DNA of 64,000 nt from positions 5,704,001 to 5,768,000 of the forward strand of contig NC_079878.1 of NCBI RefSeq assembly GCF_029227915.1, written 5' to 3'. The notes below the pieces were generated by a model. The model saw nothing but the letters and a program-made list of their open reading frames with translations, was not told the origin of the DNA and did no database searches. The DNA is from Hydractinia symbiolongicarpus (lineage: Eukaryota > Cnidaria > Hydrozoa > Anthoathecata > Hydractiniidae). Position numbers and translations under genes: made by a program. This document shows, in pieces, positions 13,303 to 24,429 of this stretch (its first letter is position 1; each line of letters opens with the position of its first letter).

Positions 13303-14429
13303 TACATGCAACAGCTGTCGCGCTGAGAAGGAAAAAAAGACCTATTTTATTCTATCAGCCACAGTTTATTTATCTTAAACAAATTTTCTTAGCTTATTTT
13401 TGAAGTAAACGTGTTTTTCTTATTCCAACAAACTTTTTGAAATTCAATGCTAACTTCCATTTTTTCAAAATAATGAAAATAAAAATTCTTTATGCAAATA
13501 CTTTATTAATTTAATTCTCGTTGCTATAAATGTTGTGGTTTCAGTAATTGTGCAACCAGTTTTGTTTGTTTAAAAACGATACAGTTTTTTTTTTAACTTA
13601 GGAAACATTTTTATTTAAGAAAGATTGTATTTATTTGAATATTTATATGGAACATGTTTTTAACACCTGATTTCTTTTTTATATTCACAGAACCTGAAAC
13701 CTGTTACGAGGAACTTCTTATTTCGCATCACCATGAAGTACACTATAAGTCGCAGTCTGTTTTCGCTCGGTACTTACTTTCTTAAATTAAAAACCTGTGT
13801 AAATATTTCCAGATATGATCAACCACAAGGTTCAAAATTACGTTCCACCGAGTTTTTTGCCCTATTCACAAATTTCCCAACATCTAAATAATTGTCCCAA
13901 ATAATCGACCAATCAGAGGAATTAGATTTAAACGATTTTGGCAATCATTTTAAACATCTCTGAAAGCCATATTCAGATTTATTGGTAGCAATGGCAAGTT
14001 ATCGTCCATTCTTTCATTGTCAATATTTTGTTTGTTACAAGCTCGTATTAAAACGCCAATGTGTCCTACATACAAGAATGGAAATTTTTGCCTCTGAGCA
14101 CCGACACGTGAGTCGTCGTGTGTTCGAATCTCATCTTGATAACTCATTTTTCTTTTCTTTTTTCTTTTTTAAAAAGATAAGTGTTCAAAAGCTTTATTTA
14201 ACTAACTGGCAAAGTAAAGGTGTTTCCACCAAAGTTTACAAAAGTGTGTGTAGGCAGAATTAAGGTCTCCCAAATGTCTGAAAAGTAGTCTGTGAAAAAT
14301 AAAATTTCCACAACAATACGTAAGTGAAAAACGAAGACGCTCCACCATATATGAATAAAGACGAGAACGAAATTCTTTTCGCCGCACTAATGACACACCA
14401 ACATGGAGAAATATGATTTCGGAAACACT
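13303..14429. other. 3' flank of the SH3/zinc-finger gene, no gene seen
   Basis: Contains the presumed 3' UTR and AT-rich DNA. Open frames at 13982-14263 and on the minus strand to 14396 lack recognisable motifs. GTGTTCGAATCTC near 14120 is B-box-like but has no partner A box that I can support. Confidence 0.4.
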
Positions 14430-14604
14430 CCGAAAAAACGTAAATTTCCCGATTTCCTGCTACTGAATTTAGCAAATTTTAGGTGAGATTTGTGGTCTTT
14501 CTTCTTCCTATCAGTCAGTTTACCCAAGACGGACCCATGGAAAATTGAAATTTCGAGGAATTTTCCGTTCAAGAAGATCTCACAAATCAATTTTGAAAAA
14601 TAAC
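14430..14604. repeat. Interspersed repeat copy 1 (host of the Gypsy insertion)
   Basis: The stretch with TTTGTGGTCTTTCTTCTTCC, GTCAGTTTACCC, GGAAAATTGAA and CTCACAAATCAATTTTGAAA recurs as two pieces at 24430-24505 and 25145-25200. The Gypsy element has inserted at its right edge. Family unknown. Confidence 0.65.
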
Positions 14605-14611
14605 TGCGTAG

Positions 14612-14760
14612 TGTCTATAACACATAGCGAATACACACTACAATGGAGTACACGCTATACGATGGAGAGCATGTCGAAAACAAGTACGAAAGAAGAACTG
14701 TAAATATGATTATTTTTGAGAATAGATTATGTTGAACACACGTGTCCTCAGTTTTTAACA
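14612..14760 (+). repeat. Gypsy 5' LTR
   Basis: 149 bp, TGTCTATAAC...TTTTTAACA. It matches the 3' LTR from ATAGCGAATACACACTAC onward and has 8 extra bases near its start. Confidence 0.9.
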
Positions 14761-14761
14761 T

Positions 14762-14772
14762 TGGCGACGAGA
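14762..14772 (+). other. Gypsy primer-binding site
   Basis: TGGCGACGAGA lies one base after the 5' LTR. It is complementary to a serine-tRNA-like 3' end (…CTCGTCGCCA), the primer known for Mag-type Gypsy elements. The tRNA assignment rests on recalled family knowledge. Confidence 0.65.
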
Positions 14773-14868
14773 AATTATATTTTTAACGAAAGATCCTAAA
14801 CAACAGCAGAAATTTACTTCATTATCAGAAGAAATTAATCTTGGTGTAATTCGTGTGTATTACAAACT

Positions 14869-15985
14869 ATGGCTATTTCAACTTTAAACCTTCCAACTTT
14901 TCCAAAGTTTGATACGGATGATTTTACTACAATCTCAACTCGATGGGAAAAATATAAGAAACGTTTTTTAAACTTGTGCGTCGCTCTGAACGTTGAAGAA
15001 GACAGGCAGAAATTAGCCTTATTGCTTAATTACATTGGTGAAGAGGCGTATGACATATACGACAATCTTTTAGTACCAGGTACAGATGAAACGTTTGCAA
15101 ACGCCATCACAATATTTGATGGATATTTTTCACCTAAACATCGATTATGAAGTGTATGCATTTAGAAAACTAAAACAACAACCCGACAAAAACATTCATC
15201 AGTTTTACATACGGTTGAAACAGCAGGCGAATAAATGTGACTTTGGAACAAATTTGGACAAAGAGCTTAAACAACAAATTGTGTTATCTACTCATAACAG
15301 CAAAATTCGTAAACACGCATTTAAGAATACAGCAATTAGTTTAGCAGACTTATTGATTTATGGAAAACATTTGGAGGATGCAGATCAACAAGCCGATGAT
15401 GTAGAGCGTTCGATGAATCCACAGGAAGAAATTAACCGACTTACAAAGAAACTGGAAACACTCAGAGGTAAGAACTTGTCGAGCAGAGGGAATAGCAGTA
15501 GCCGAAAAGATAACTATAAAACATGTTATAGATGTGGGAACGACTACCCACATTCTCAGGCATGTCCGGCCGAAGGGAAAGAATGTAATAAATACCACAA
15601 GATCGGTCATTTTGCTCTTTGCTGCAAAAGTAGTGCTAGGGGTCCGATATCTCGAGGAAGGCGCTTAGTGAACAACAATACGGCTACTTCTGATTCCTCT
15701 GACTCTGGTGCTGAAAATGTGAACAGTTTACATCTATTTATGTTATCTACCGCGGGGAATGCTAACAACAACAACAATAACTGTATTGCTAGTGTCCGTT
15801 CTAATTCAAATACACACTATGAGTCAAAAGTTTCGGTTTGTGTTAAGAATAGTGAGATCAAAGATTATGCGTCAGTAAATTCTATAGAAAGATTTTATAC
15901 AAAAGTGAAGGTAGAAAGGGTCACACCCACAGGTGATCACATACAGCTCGAACGAACCCAAATTAAAAGTCTTTGGAAAAATTAA
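14869..15985 (+). pseudogene. Gypsy gag (capsid and nucleocapsid), frameshifted
   Basis: Frame one (14869-15150) starts MAISTLNLPTFPKF and reads into a capsid-like helical region (WEKYKKRF, LLNYIGEEAYDIY). The reading then shifts near 15120-15150 to the frame 15086-15985, which continues with VYAFRKLKQQ and ends in two zinc knuckles: a first CCHC (CYRCGNDYPHSQAC) and a second, degenerate one (CNKYHKIGHFALCC). The frame change fits a 1-bp indel rather than a designed slip, because it falls inside the capsid. Downstream the protein overlaps the pol frame, and no DSG/DTG protease motif is found. Confidence 0.8.
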
Positions 15986-17719
15986 CCTCGTTATCGAAAA
16001 TAAGCACCGCCTTACAACAAAAGATTTTTATGTAATTAACACTGACCACAAAAATCTTCTAAACGGCAAAACTGGCCTCGAATTAAAATTAATAATTATG
16101 CCGAAGGATGACGTGATTCCTCAAAAGAAACCAGATAAATCTAGAAACACAAACAATGCTGCATATAAGATTAACGTTGAAACAAAAAACAGCACGAGGG
16201 AGAGCAAAACAAAACATGCCCAAAAAGTTCAACCACCTACTAGATTACGTGCGTTGATTGAAGTTTACAAAGAGAAGCTTTTTAGCAATAAGATCGGCAA
16301 ATTTACGGATTATAAGGTCAAACTACATATCGACGAGAAAGTGACACCGGTCACACAGGCGGAACGACGTATCCCATTTGCACTAAGACAGAAAGTGAAA
16401 GCAGAGATAGAAAAATTACAGCAACAAGATATTATAGAGGAAGTTAAGGGACAACCGACGCCGTGGGTCAACCCAATTGTTGTCGTACCCAAGGGCAATA
16501 ACGGTATTCGCATATGTCTCGACATGAGATGCGCAAACAGAGCGATAGTAAGAACACGTTATCCCACGCCTACTGTTGACGACCTACTTGTAAAACTTAA
16601 GGACAGCAAACACTTTACTAAACTAGACCTTAACGCAGCATTCCACCAGTTAGAACTAGACGAGTCTTGCAGATATATAACAGCGTTCCGCACACAAGAC
16701 AAAATTATGCAGTACAAACGATTAATATTTGGTGCAAATAGTGCTTCAGAGGAACTACAACATACGATCCAATCAATACTTTCAGACATAAACGGTGCAG
16801 ACAATATTGCCGATGACATACTAGTTTACGCAAAAACGACGGAAGAACATGACAGAATCTTGACACAAGTGTTTAAGACACTATCGGATAAGGGAATAAC
16901 ATTAAACCTACACAAATGCTTGTTTGACCAACATAACCTTGAGTATTTCGGCTATGTGTTTTCAGCAGAGGGGATGAGACCAAGTCCGACAAAAATTAAC
17001 GGTCTTTGAAACGTCAACCGACCTACAGACGTCAAATCATTAAGAAGCTTTTTGGGGATGATTAATTATTTAAAAATATTCATTCCGAACTACAGTACCA
17101 TTACTTATCCTCTCCGACGTTTAACGCGAAAAGATGTAAAATTTGAGTGGAATACAGAATGCCACGAAGCGTTTGTAACTTTGACAACAACATTATCCGA
17201 AAAGTCGTGTCTGTCATACTTTGACGAAAATAAAGAAACACTCTTGTTCTGCGATGCAAGCCCAGTGGGAATTTCAGCGATCCTACTTCAAAAAAATTGT
17301 AAGAAAAATGACATAGATGTGATATCTTACTCTTCAAGATCACTTACGCAACCGATAATGAATTACTCCCAGATAGAACGGGAATGTTTAGCAGCGACTT
17401 ATGCATGTGAAAAAACCAATTTGTACCTCTACGGAAAGCACTTCACACTTTTTAGCGACAACAAAGCATTAGTAAATATACTGAACAATCCCAAATCAAC
17501 ACCGCCCCCGCGAATTGAACGAATGATGTTGCGACTACAGAGGTATAACTTTAAAACAGATTACGTCAGTTCTGCAGATAACATATGTGACTACCTAAGC
17601 CGAAATCCAACGTCTATTGGCACAGATACAAAATACATCGAAAAACACGTTAATTTTCTCACGTCGTACGCAACACCAAACGCTTTAGACATTAATGATA
17701 TAAAAACCGCCACACTAGC
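15933..17719 (+). pseudogene. Gypsy pol, first part: protease remnant, RT, RNase H
   Basis: After a protease tail (VFGKINLVIE), the reverse transcriptase reads through the region VPKGNNGIRICLDMR, motif A KLDLNAAFHQLEL, motif B-like RLIFGANSASEE, and catalytic IADDILVYA. An in-frame TGA at 17007-17009 interrupts the frame before the connection domain (FLGMINYLKIFIPNYS). RNase H follows (LLFCDASPVGISAIL, SQIERECLAATYACE, LFSDNKALVNIL). The reading frame then enters the LTR of the nested BEL element at 17720. The retropepsin active-site triad is absent, so a deletion upstream of 15933 removed it. Confidence 0.85.
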
Positions 17720-17873
17720 TGTAATATCTCGTAAAAAGGAACTCATGTAAACGTGTCTTATATCAACAAAATATTTTCTGTACTGCCGAAGCATCTAAAA
17801 AGTATACATCTACATCACATTCGTCACACGTGGCTTTAAGAGTCACGTGTTAAAAATACATAAATAATTAACA
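17720..17873 (-). repeat. BEL/Pao 3' LTR (left copy)
   Basis: 154 bp, same length as the right copy, with few differences (for example TCTCGTA versus TCACGTT and CATGTAAAC versus CATGAAAAC near the left edge). The host-pol reading frame runs a few codons into it and stops at 17750. Confidence 0.9.
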
Positions 17874-19273
17874 CTCCCCACCAAAAACGACGATGTCATC
17901 TTCGTTTATAAAGTCAATTTTATTTTGGTCGTTATCTTCCTTGTCATTCTCGTAGTCGCGATCAGACTGTTCAACAGGATAAAGTTTGTTCAAAGTGCGT
18001 GTAATTATCGTTTTACGATTGTTGTTAGTTGCGACTAATACCTTTGCTGCACGTATACGAGCGTCCTTGCTTTTCAACAATTCCGTTACTCGACCTCTCT
18101 TCCATTTTGCTCTAGTTTTAACATCATCGTGTATAAGAACAACATCGTTTACTTCAATTTTGTAAGAGGACTGTAGCTTTTTCTTCTTCTGTTTGTGAAA
18201 TTCGCGTAATCGACAACGTATTCATTTAACCAACGTTTCCAAAAATGATCGAGCACAGTTTTTATGTACTTCGCGCGAACTGTCAACTCGTCACTTTTTT
18301 CGCCATCGTATTCTTCATAATCGATACTAACGTTTTTTCCGTATATTAATTGATTCGGAGTTAATGGACTTTCGTTAACATCGTCGTAAATAAACGTCAA
18401 AGGACGGTTATTAAGTATGCGTTCAATTGCTGACAAAATAGTCAACATCTCTTCATAATCAACTAAAGTTTTAAAAAGTACTTTTTTCAAACAACGTTTA
18501 AGAGACTGAATTAGCCTTTCGAAATATCCACCCTGCCAGGGGGCAGCTTCAATATTAAAACACCACTTAATGCCATGTGGTGATGCAAAATGTTGAACTT
18601 CTTTACTAATAAAGTTAGAACCATTGTCTGAGTTGATAACTTTCGGAGCTTCATTTTTATTTACAAAGCGTTTTAAAACATTAACACAAGCTGAAGCAGA
18701 CAAATCAGTACTAATATCCAAATAAACAGCTCCACTGCTAGCACAAGTAATCAAACAAATCCACGCTTTATGTACATCAGAACGTGAATAAATATCTTGT
18801 ATATACAACGGACCTGCATAATCGATTCCAATATTTGTGAAGGCAAAGTTCAACGACAAACGAAAATCAGGTAACGCAGAAGTACTTGGGTAAGTAAACG
18901 CTTCACTTTCAAATCTTTTACACAATGTACAGTTACGTAATAAATTTCTAACAACTTGTCTGAGACGCGGTATCCAAAATTGTTTACGCACGTGACAAAG
19001 AGTGTCACGTGGTCCATTATGACCAACAGCACGATGTGAATCCGAAACAATAAGAGGCAAAAGCTCACATTGTGTAGGTAAAAACACTGGATGCCGAGTG
19101 TCGTATGGTAAAGGTGAATTTTGTACACGACCTTTACATCGCAGAACTCCATCGTCATCCTTAAAAAGACCAAGTTTCACTTTTTCTACTTCAAAATTCT
19201 TGTTATTCTGGACCTTCCACTGAAACAGTTTTAACCACTTGAATTTCGCAAACTTAATCTCTTCCACCGACAA
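17868..19273 (-). pseudogene. BEL/Pao integrase, frameshifted
   Basis: An HHCC zinc domain (GHNGPRDTLCHVRKQFW, CTLCKRF) is followed by the catalytic core: NIGIDYAGPLY, INSDNGSNFISKE and PWQGGYFERLIQSLKRC supply the D, D and E residues. The frame from 19273 stops at 18149. The C-terminal tail with KRGRVTELL-type and LNKLYPVE wording continues in another frame down to 17868, so a frameshift lies near 18200. Expected order for a Pao pol polyprotein: RT, RNase H, integrase, LTR. Confidence 0.85.
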
Positions 19274-19282
19274 ATCTTCGGG

Positions 19283-20850
19283 CTACTCCTTTTTTGTTAG
19301 TAATAATGTGTTAGTAGTCTTCTTTTCATTTCTCTTCTTTTCTTCTTTACATCTTCTTATAAATCGTAATACATACGCCGTAACGCGCACCAATTTTTTA
19401 AAACTATTATAATTATCAACTTTAATTATCTCAGATAAACAAGGATCATTAACTACATCAGAGTCACTTTTGAAACACGTGAACTCTGTATTAACATTCA
19501 ATGAAAGTTTCTCTTCACAGGAAGACTCCGGCAAGAACTTGTCTCCAACTTGCAGACGCGGCCACTCGTTTTCTGGTGAAGTTAGAAAACCTGGACCCTC
19601 AAACCAGAGACTCCTAGTGGGGAGCTTTAATGGCGAAGAACCTCTGGAACTAATATCGGCAGGATTATCATTAGTGCCAACTAATTTCAAGCATTTTACA
19701 TCAAATAATCTTCTTATCTCAGTCAATCTATTTTGTACGAAAGGTTTATAAATTTTATCACTGTTTTTAATCCAAGAATACACAACACTAGAATCAATCC
19801 ACGCAAATATACGTTCGATTGGATAAACATTGTTTAAAGCACGGGAGACTGTATCCAACAGTCTCGCTAACCTTAAAGCTCCCAATAATTCTAAGCGAGG
19901 TATGGTTTGTGACTTAATTGGAGCAACACGCGATTTACTCGATACCAAAGCAATTTTAATCTTACCGGATTCTGTTTCAAATCGAATATAAACACAACAT
20001 CCGTATGCTGCTTTAGACGCGTCACTAAAACCATGTAATTGGACAGACTTATACGGATCGTTCTCATCATTATAACAATAATTTCTATCAATTTGAATAG
20101 AGGGGACTTCGTGTAACTCTTGCACAATACCTGACCATGTCTCTAAGTGTTCTTCCGATAAAGGAGAATCCCACTTTACATTCTTAATACATAAATCTTG
20201 AAAAAAGGTTTTCATTTTAACTATAATAGGATTTATCAAGCCAAGTGGTTTAAAAATTGACGCTATTGCTTGTAATACGTTGCGTTTCGTTGTATCGGGC
20301 TTCGCATGAAATTTCTGCTTTATCTCCTCAAAATTAAACCCAATTTTATCACTATCTTTAAGCCACTGTAATCCCAAAACTTTTGTTGTGTTGCCTTCAT
20401 GGTTTACCTCAAGAGGCCCTTTGTAACGTTCGTTAACGAGAGCTTCAAGTTTTGGAGCATTGGACTGAAATTTACGCATATTAAAACTTGCTTCTGCTAA
20501 ACGATCTTTAACTTTACAATAAAACGTAAACCCTTCGTCAACATTTTTAGAGCCGCCATTTAAATCATCAACATGTAAAGAATTAAAAACTCGTTCGGTA
20601 AATTTAGGATCAATGTCATCATAATTTTTAATATGTTTCGAAAGCGTTGCGTTCAGCAAAAATGGCGAGGCTGTTAAACCAAATAAAACTCTACAAATTC
20701 GCCATTCCTCTAAAACGTTATTATCAAAATTGTCAAAATCTATAGTATCAATGTTCTTAAACCACAAAAATCTTACATAGTCTCGATGGCCTGGAAACAA
20801 GGATATTTGTAGAAAAGCTTTTTCTATATCAGCAATAACGTAAGTTTTTC
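19283..20850 (-). pseudogene. BEL/Pao reverse transcriptase (truncated) and RNase H
   Basis: The frame opens in RT motif A (ADIEKAFLQI, near 20830), then GLTASPFLLNATL, the catalytic FNSLHVDDLNGG, and the Pao RNase H (LHGFSDASKAAYGC, TIPRLELLGALRLARLL, RIFAWIDSSVVYSWI, NPADISSRG). The stop at 19283 is 10 bp from the start of the integrase frame, so another frameshift separates them. Everything upstream (gag, protease, RT fingers) is deleted between here and the 5' LTR at 21096. Confidence 0.88.
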
Positions 20851-21095
20851 TTCTTGATAATGTTCATAACAAGGTTTTATTTCTTCTCGTAAGTAATTTT
20901 CGATAACTTTTACTAACGTGTTTCTTATTCTTAACTTCTTTTCCAAGGGCAACATGTTTGTTTATAATACGTTCAAAATAAATAATACTCTGTTTCTTCT
21001 AACACACAACCACGTCTTCTTTCCTTTTTTAATATAATAAATAATTTAATAAATAACGTATAATTGATATCAAAACTATCCGGCTCGGTGGACCA

Positions 21096-21249
21096 TGTAA
21101 TATCACGTTAAAAGGAACTCATGAAAACGTGTCTTATATCAACAAAATATTTTCTGTACTGCCGAAGCATCTAAAAAGTATACATCTACATCACATTCGT
21201 CACACGTGGCTTTAAGAGTCACGTGTTAAAAATACATAAATAATTAACA
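21096..21249 (-). repeat. BEL/Pao 5' LTR (right copy)
   Basis: 154 bp, TGTAATATCACG...AATTAACA on the plus strand. The adjoining plus-strand CGGCTCGGTGGACCA (21081-21095) is the primer site read on the minus strand. Confidence 0.9.
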
Positions 21250-22624
21250 CTAGCTGACCCAGCATTAAAACAATTGATATTAATCATTAGCACAAACAAA
21301 TGGCGACATCTGGAAGAAGCTCCAGAATCAGACGAAAAAAAGTTATTAAAACACTTCCACAAAATAAAAGATTCCTTAACCTTGAATTCAGAACAGAATC
21401 TAATACTGAAGGACAAACGAATTGTATTTCCAAGAATATACCACCGTACAGTAGTTAAACTTGCCCACGTTGGTCATCAGGGATTATCAAAAACAAAAGC
21501 CCTTCTGCGAAGTAAAGTTTGGTTCACCGGCATGGACAAACTAGTAACAGATGAAGTAAACAACTGCATTCCATGTCAATCTGTCAGCAAGAAATCTACG
21601 CTACCACCCATCCAGCCAACAGAATTACCGGCTCGTATATGGCAAACAGTCAACGCAGATTACTTGGGACCGCTCCTTGACAATAAGTATGCCTTAGTAA
21701 TGATTGATCAGCGGAGTAGATATCCTGTCGTGGCATTCACAAACAATACCACAGCAAAGAACTTCACCAACATTTTGTAACGATACCTTTGCACACTTTG
21801 GAAATCCGGAAACACTTGTTTCCGATAACGGACCGCCGTTTCGTTCCAGTGAAGTGAAAAGATATATGGAAAAGAGGAGAATATATCATAGGAGGGTTAC
21901 GCCCCTATGGCCACAAGCGAATGGCGAGGTCGAGAGATTCATGTTACCATTGACGAAAATAATCTGTACAGCACACATTGAAAACAAGTCGTACGTCGAA
22001 GAAGTGCAGAACTTCTTGATAGCGTACCGTATAACACCTCATTCTACAACAAATATTCCTCCAGCCGACCTTATGTATAATCGCAAAATACGATGTGCTA
22101 TTCCCGACTTTTTTAGCAACGTTGACGACTCCATCGAACTACAGTTAAACAAAAATGACCAAGACAGCAAACAAAAAGCAAAAGAATATGCCGATAACAA
22201 CAGATACACACAAGAACAAGAACTAAACATCGGTGACCGCGTTCTGGTGAAACAGAAAAAGATAAACAAAGTGACACCTCCTTTCAATCCGAATCCATAC
22301 CACGTTACTGATATCAAAGGAACGATGATCACTGCGATGAATAAGGAAACGGAACACCAGATCACCCGCAACATATCTCATTTCAAACCAATTCCAGATA
22401 CTGCCAAACATGTGCCAATAAAAATAGACACTGAGGATGAGGATGATGAGGAACACCATGTTACCGTTCACAGACCTGAACTTGAGAATAGCGGCCCCAA
22501 ATCTACTTCTAAAACAACCATGACAAACAACTCTGCGTCACAGCGAACGTCGAAAGAACCGCAGTCGAGAAAGACATATCCAAAACGATATAGAAGACCA
22601 ATACAAGAATGGAAAACACACTAA
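21250..22624 (+). pseudogene. Gypsy pol, second part: integrase and C-terminal tail
   Basis: Continues the pol frame beyond the nested element: LILIISTNKWRHLEE, then zinc domain HVGHQGLSKTKALL and CIPCQS, and the catalytic core with NADYLGPL, VSDNGPPFRSSE and PQANGEVERFM. A frameshift near 21760-21780 separates the first and second halves of the core. The tail is lysine/threonine-rich and ends RPIQEWKTH at 22624. A GDRVLVKQ motif marks the SH3-like C-terminal domain. No env frame follows. Confidence 0.85.
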
Positions 22625-22745
22625 CCAATGAACTTTCAAGACATCTGTAGATAGCAACTCGACAGACGTTTAGACAGACACGTAGTTATGTTAGAAATTT
22701 ATGTTATGTATAGGACAAGTTGCTTCTCTTTTGTTTTGCTGTTTC

Positions 22746-22754
22746 AGGGGAAGA
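22746..22754 (+). other. Gypsy polypurine tract
   Basis: AGGGGAAGA immediately precedes the TGT of the 3' LTR, the expected place for plus-strand priming. Confidence 0.75.
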
Positions 22755-22895
22755 TGTTATAGCGAATACACACTACAATGGAGTACACGCTATACGATGG
22801 AGAGCATGTCGAAAACAAGTACGAAAGAAGAACTGTAAATATGATTATTTTTGAGAATAGATTATGTTGAACACACGTGTCCTCAGTTTTTAACA
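22755..22895 (+). repeat. Gypsy 3' LTR
   Basis: 141 bp, TGTTATAGCG...TTTTTAACA, almost the same as the 5' LTR apart from its first bases. Followed by G and then the TGCGTA duplication. Confidence 0.9.
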
Positions 22896-23214
22896 GTGCG
22901 TAACAAATATTATGGCCTATCTGAATAGCAAACAAGAAGCCCTGGGGGCTCTAAGAATTTCCGCGCGCTACCAAAATATTTGATGAAAACCTGCTAATTC
23001 GTTGTGTTATTGTGCCAAACATTCGAAGGGGTTTGGTGCATGAACCTCTGAAGATAAAGCACACCAGTGACATTATATCTTACAACAAACGCAAACAAAA
23101 CGAAACGTGTCATAATAAACTCACATTTTAAAAGAAATTGCTAACAAAAAATACAGCCTATCATTCATGGTTGAAAGTCTTGCGATTGAAACGTTTATGG
23201 TCTTAAACGGCATT

Positions 23215-24205
23215 AGTTGACAAAAAATCAAAACTTTGATGTGACCATCATTTTCAGCATACTTTTTTATTAACTGTGTCAATTTTTGTCGAAAATAAAG
23301 CAGTTTTAATTTTTGGATAAATTTTGACCTGAAATGACATTTGATAAAAAGAAATCAAACTTTTGTACCATCATCATTTTCAGCATACTTTATTTGTTAA
23401 CTGTGCCAGATTTAGCCGAAAATGAAGTGATATCAATTTTCGGACTAATTTTGGCCTAAAATGGCATTTAGGTGACAAAAATCAAAATTTTGATGTCATC
23501 ATTATGTTCAGCATACTTTATTTGTTAAGTGTTCCAAATTTTGTTGAAAATAAAGTAGTTCTAATTTTTGGACCAATTTTGGCCTAAAATGACATTTAGG
23601 TGACAAAAATCAAAATTATTATGTCACCATTATGTTCAGCATACTTTTTTTGTTAATTGTGCCAAAATTTGTCAAAAATAAAGTAGTTTTAATTTTTGGA
23701 CCAACTTTGCCCTAAAATGACATTTAAGGTGGCAAAAAGCCAAAATTTTGATGTCACCCTCATGTTCACCATACTTTTTTTGTTAATTGTGCCAAAATTT
23801 GTCAAAAATAAAGTAGTTTTAATTTTTGGACCAACTTTGGCCTAAAATGACATTTAGGTAAGAAGAAATCAAAATTTTGATGTCACCATCATGTTCAGCA
23901 TACTTTATTTGTTTAATGTGCCAAATTTTGTTAAAAATAAAGTAGTTTTAATTTTTGGACCAATTTTGGCCTGAAATGACATTTAGGTAAGAAGAAATCA
24001 AAATTTTGATGTCACCGTCATGTTCAGCATACTTTATTTGTTAAGTGTTCCAAATTTTGTTGAAAATAAAGTAGTTCTAATTTTTGGACCAATTTTGGCC
24101 TAAAATGACATTTAGGTGACAAAAATCAAAATTATTATGTCACCATTATGTTCAGCATACTTTTTTGTTAACTGTGCCAAATTTTGTTGAAAACAAATAC
24201 AAATT
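23215..24205. repeat. Tandem repeat, 8 units of 126-130 bp
   Basis: The landmark CAGCATAC (one unit CACCATAC) begins at 23255, 23381, 23509, 23637, 23767, 23896, 24025 and 24153, so the period is 126-130 bp. Each unit carries AAAATTTTGATGTCACCATC, AAAATAAAGTAGTTTTAATT and GGCCTAAAATGACATTTAGG variants. No open frame persists. The outer units are the most diverged. Confidence 0.9.
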
Positions 24206-24429
24206 TTGGCCTGAAGCGTCAATACTAGACTTCCCAGTAGTTAAGGAGCTTGGGTACGAAGTTTACATCTGTGACGGACCAACGTGAAATCCCAGGGTCG
24301 ATTTTTTCTCAAAAAATGCTCCGAAATAAAAAAACGACGGTTTTAAAGAATTTCCTACGCCTTCGGGCGCGGAAATTCAAATATGTCGAGTGACTCTGTT
24401 ATACCCCTTTTTAGGGGTCTACTGAATTT

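Larger units (their letters stand above)
17720..21249 (-). mobile_element. BEL/Pao LTR retrotransposon, internally deleted, nested in Gypsy pol
   Basis: Two 154-bp LTRs at 17720-17873 and 21096-21249 bound the element, with a clean 5-bp target duplication CTAGC at 17715-17719 and 21250-21254. Read on the minus strand, a primer site (TGGTCCACCGAGCC) abuts the 5' LTR and a purine tract (GGTGGGGAG) abuts the 3' LTR. Inside are RT from motif A onward, Pao-type RNase H and integrase. Gag, protease and the first part of RT are missing, so the element was mobilised in trans or decayed after insertion. Removing it joins the host pol frame across the CTAGC site. Confidence 0.92.
14611..22896 (+). mobile_element. 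Ty3/Gypsy LTR retrotransposon, inactivated, with nested BEL/Pao
   Basis: Two near-identical LTRs (14612-14760 and 22755-22895, TGT...ACA) flank gag and pol. TGCGTA stands at 14605-14610 and 22897-22902, a probable 6-bp target duplication that would place one extra G at each element end. A tRNA-Ser-like primer site follows the left LTR and a purine tract precedes the right LTR. The primer type and Gag style fit the Mag-like side of Gypsy. Gag and pol carry frameshifts, an in-frame TGA, loss of the protease core and a 3.5-kb insertion, so it cannot move by itself. Similar LTRs suggest modest age. Confidence 0.9.
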
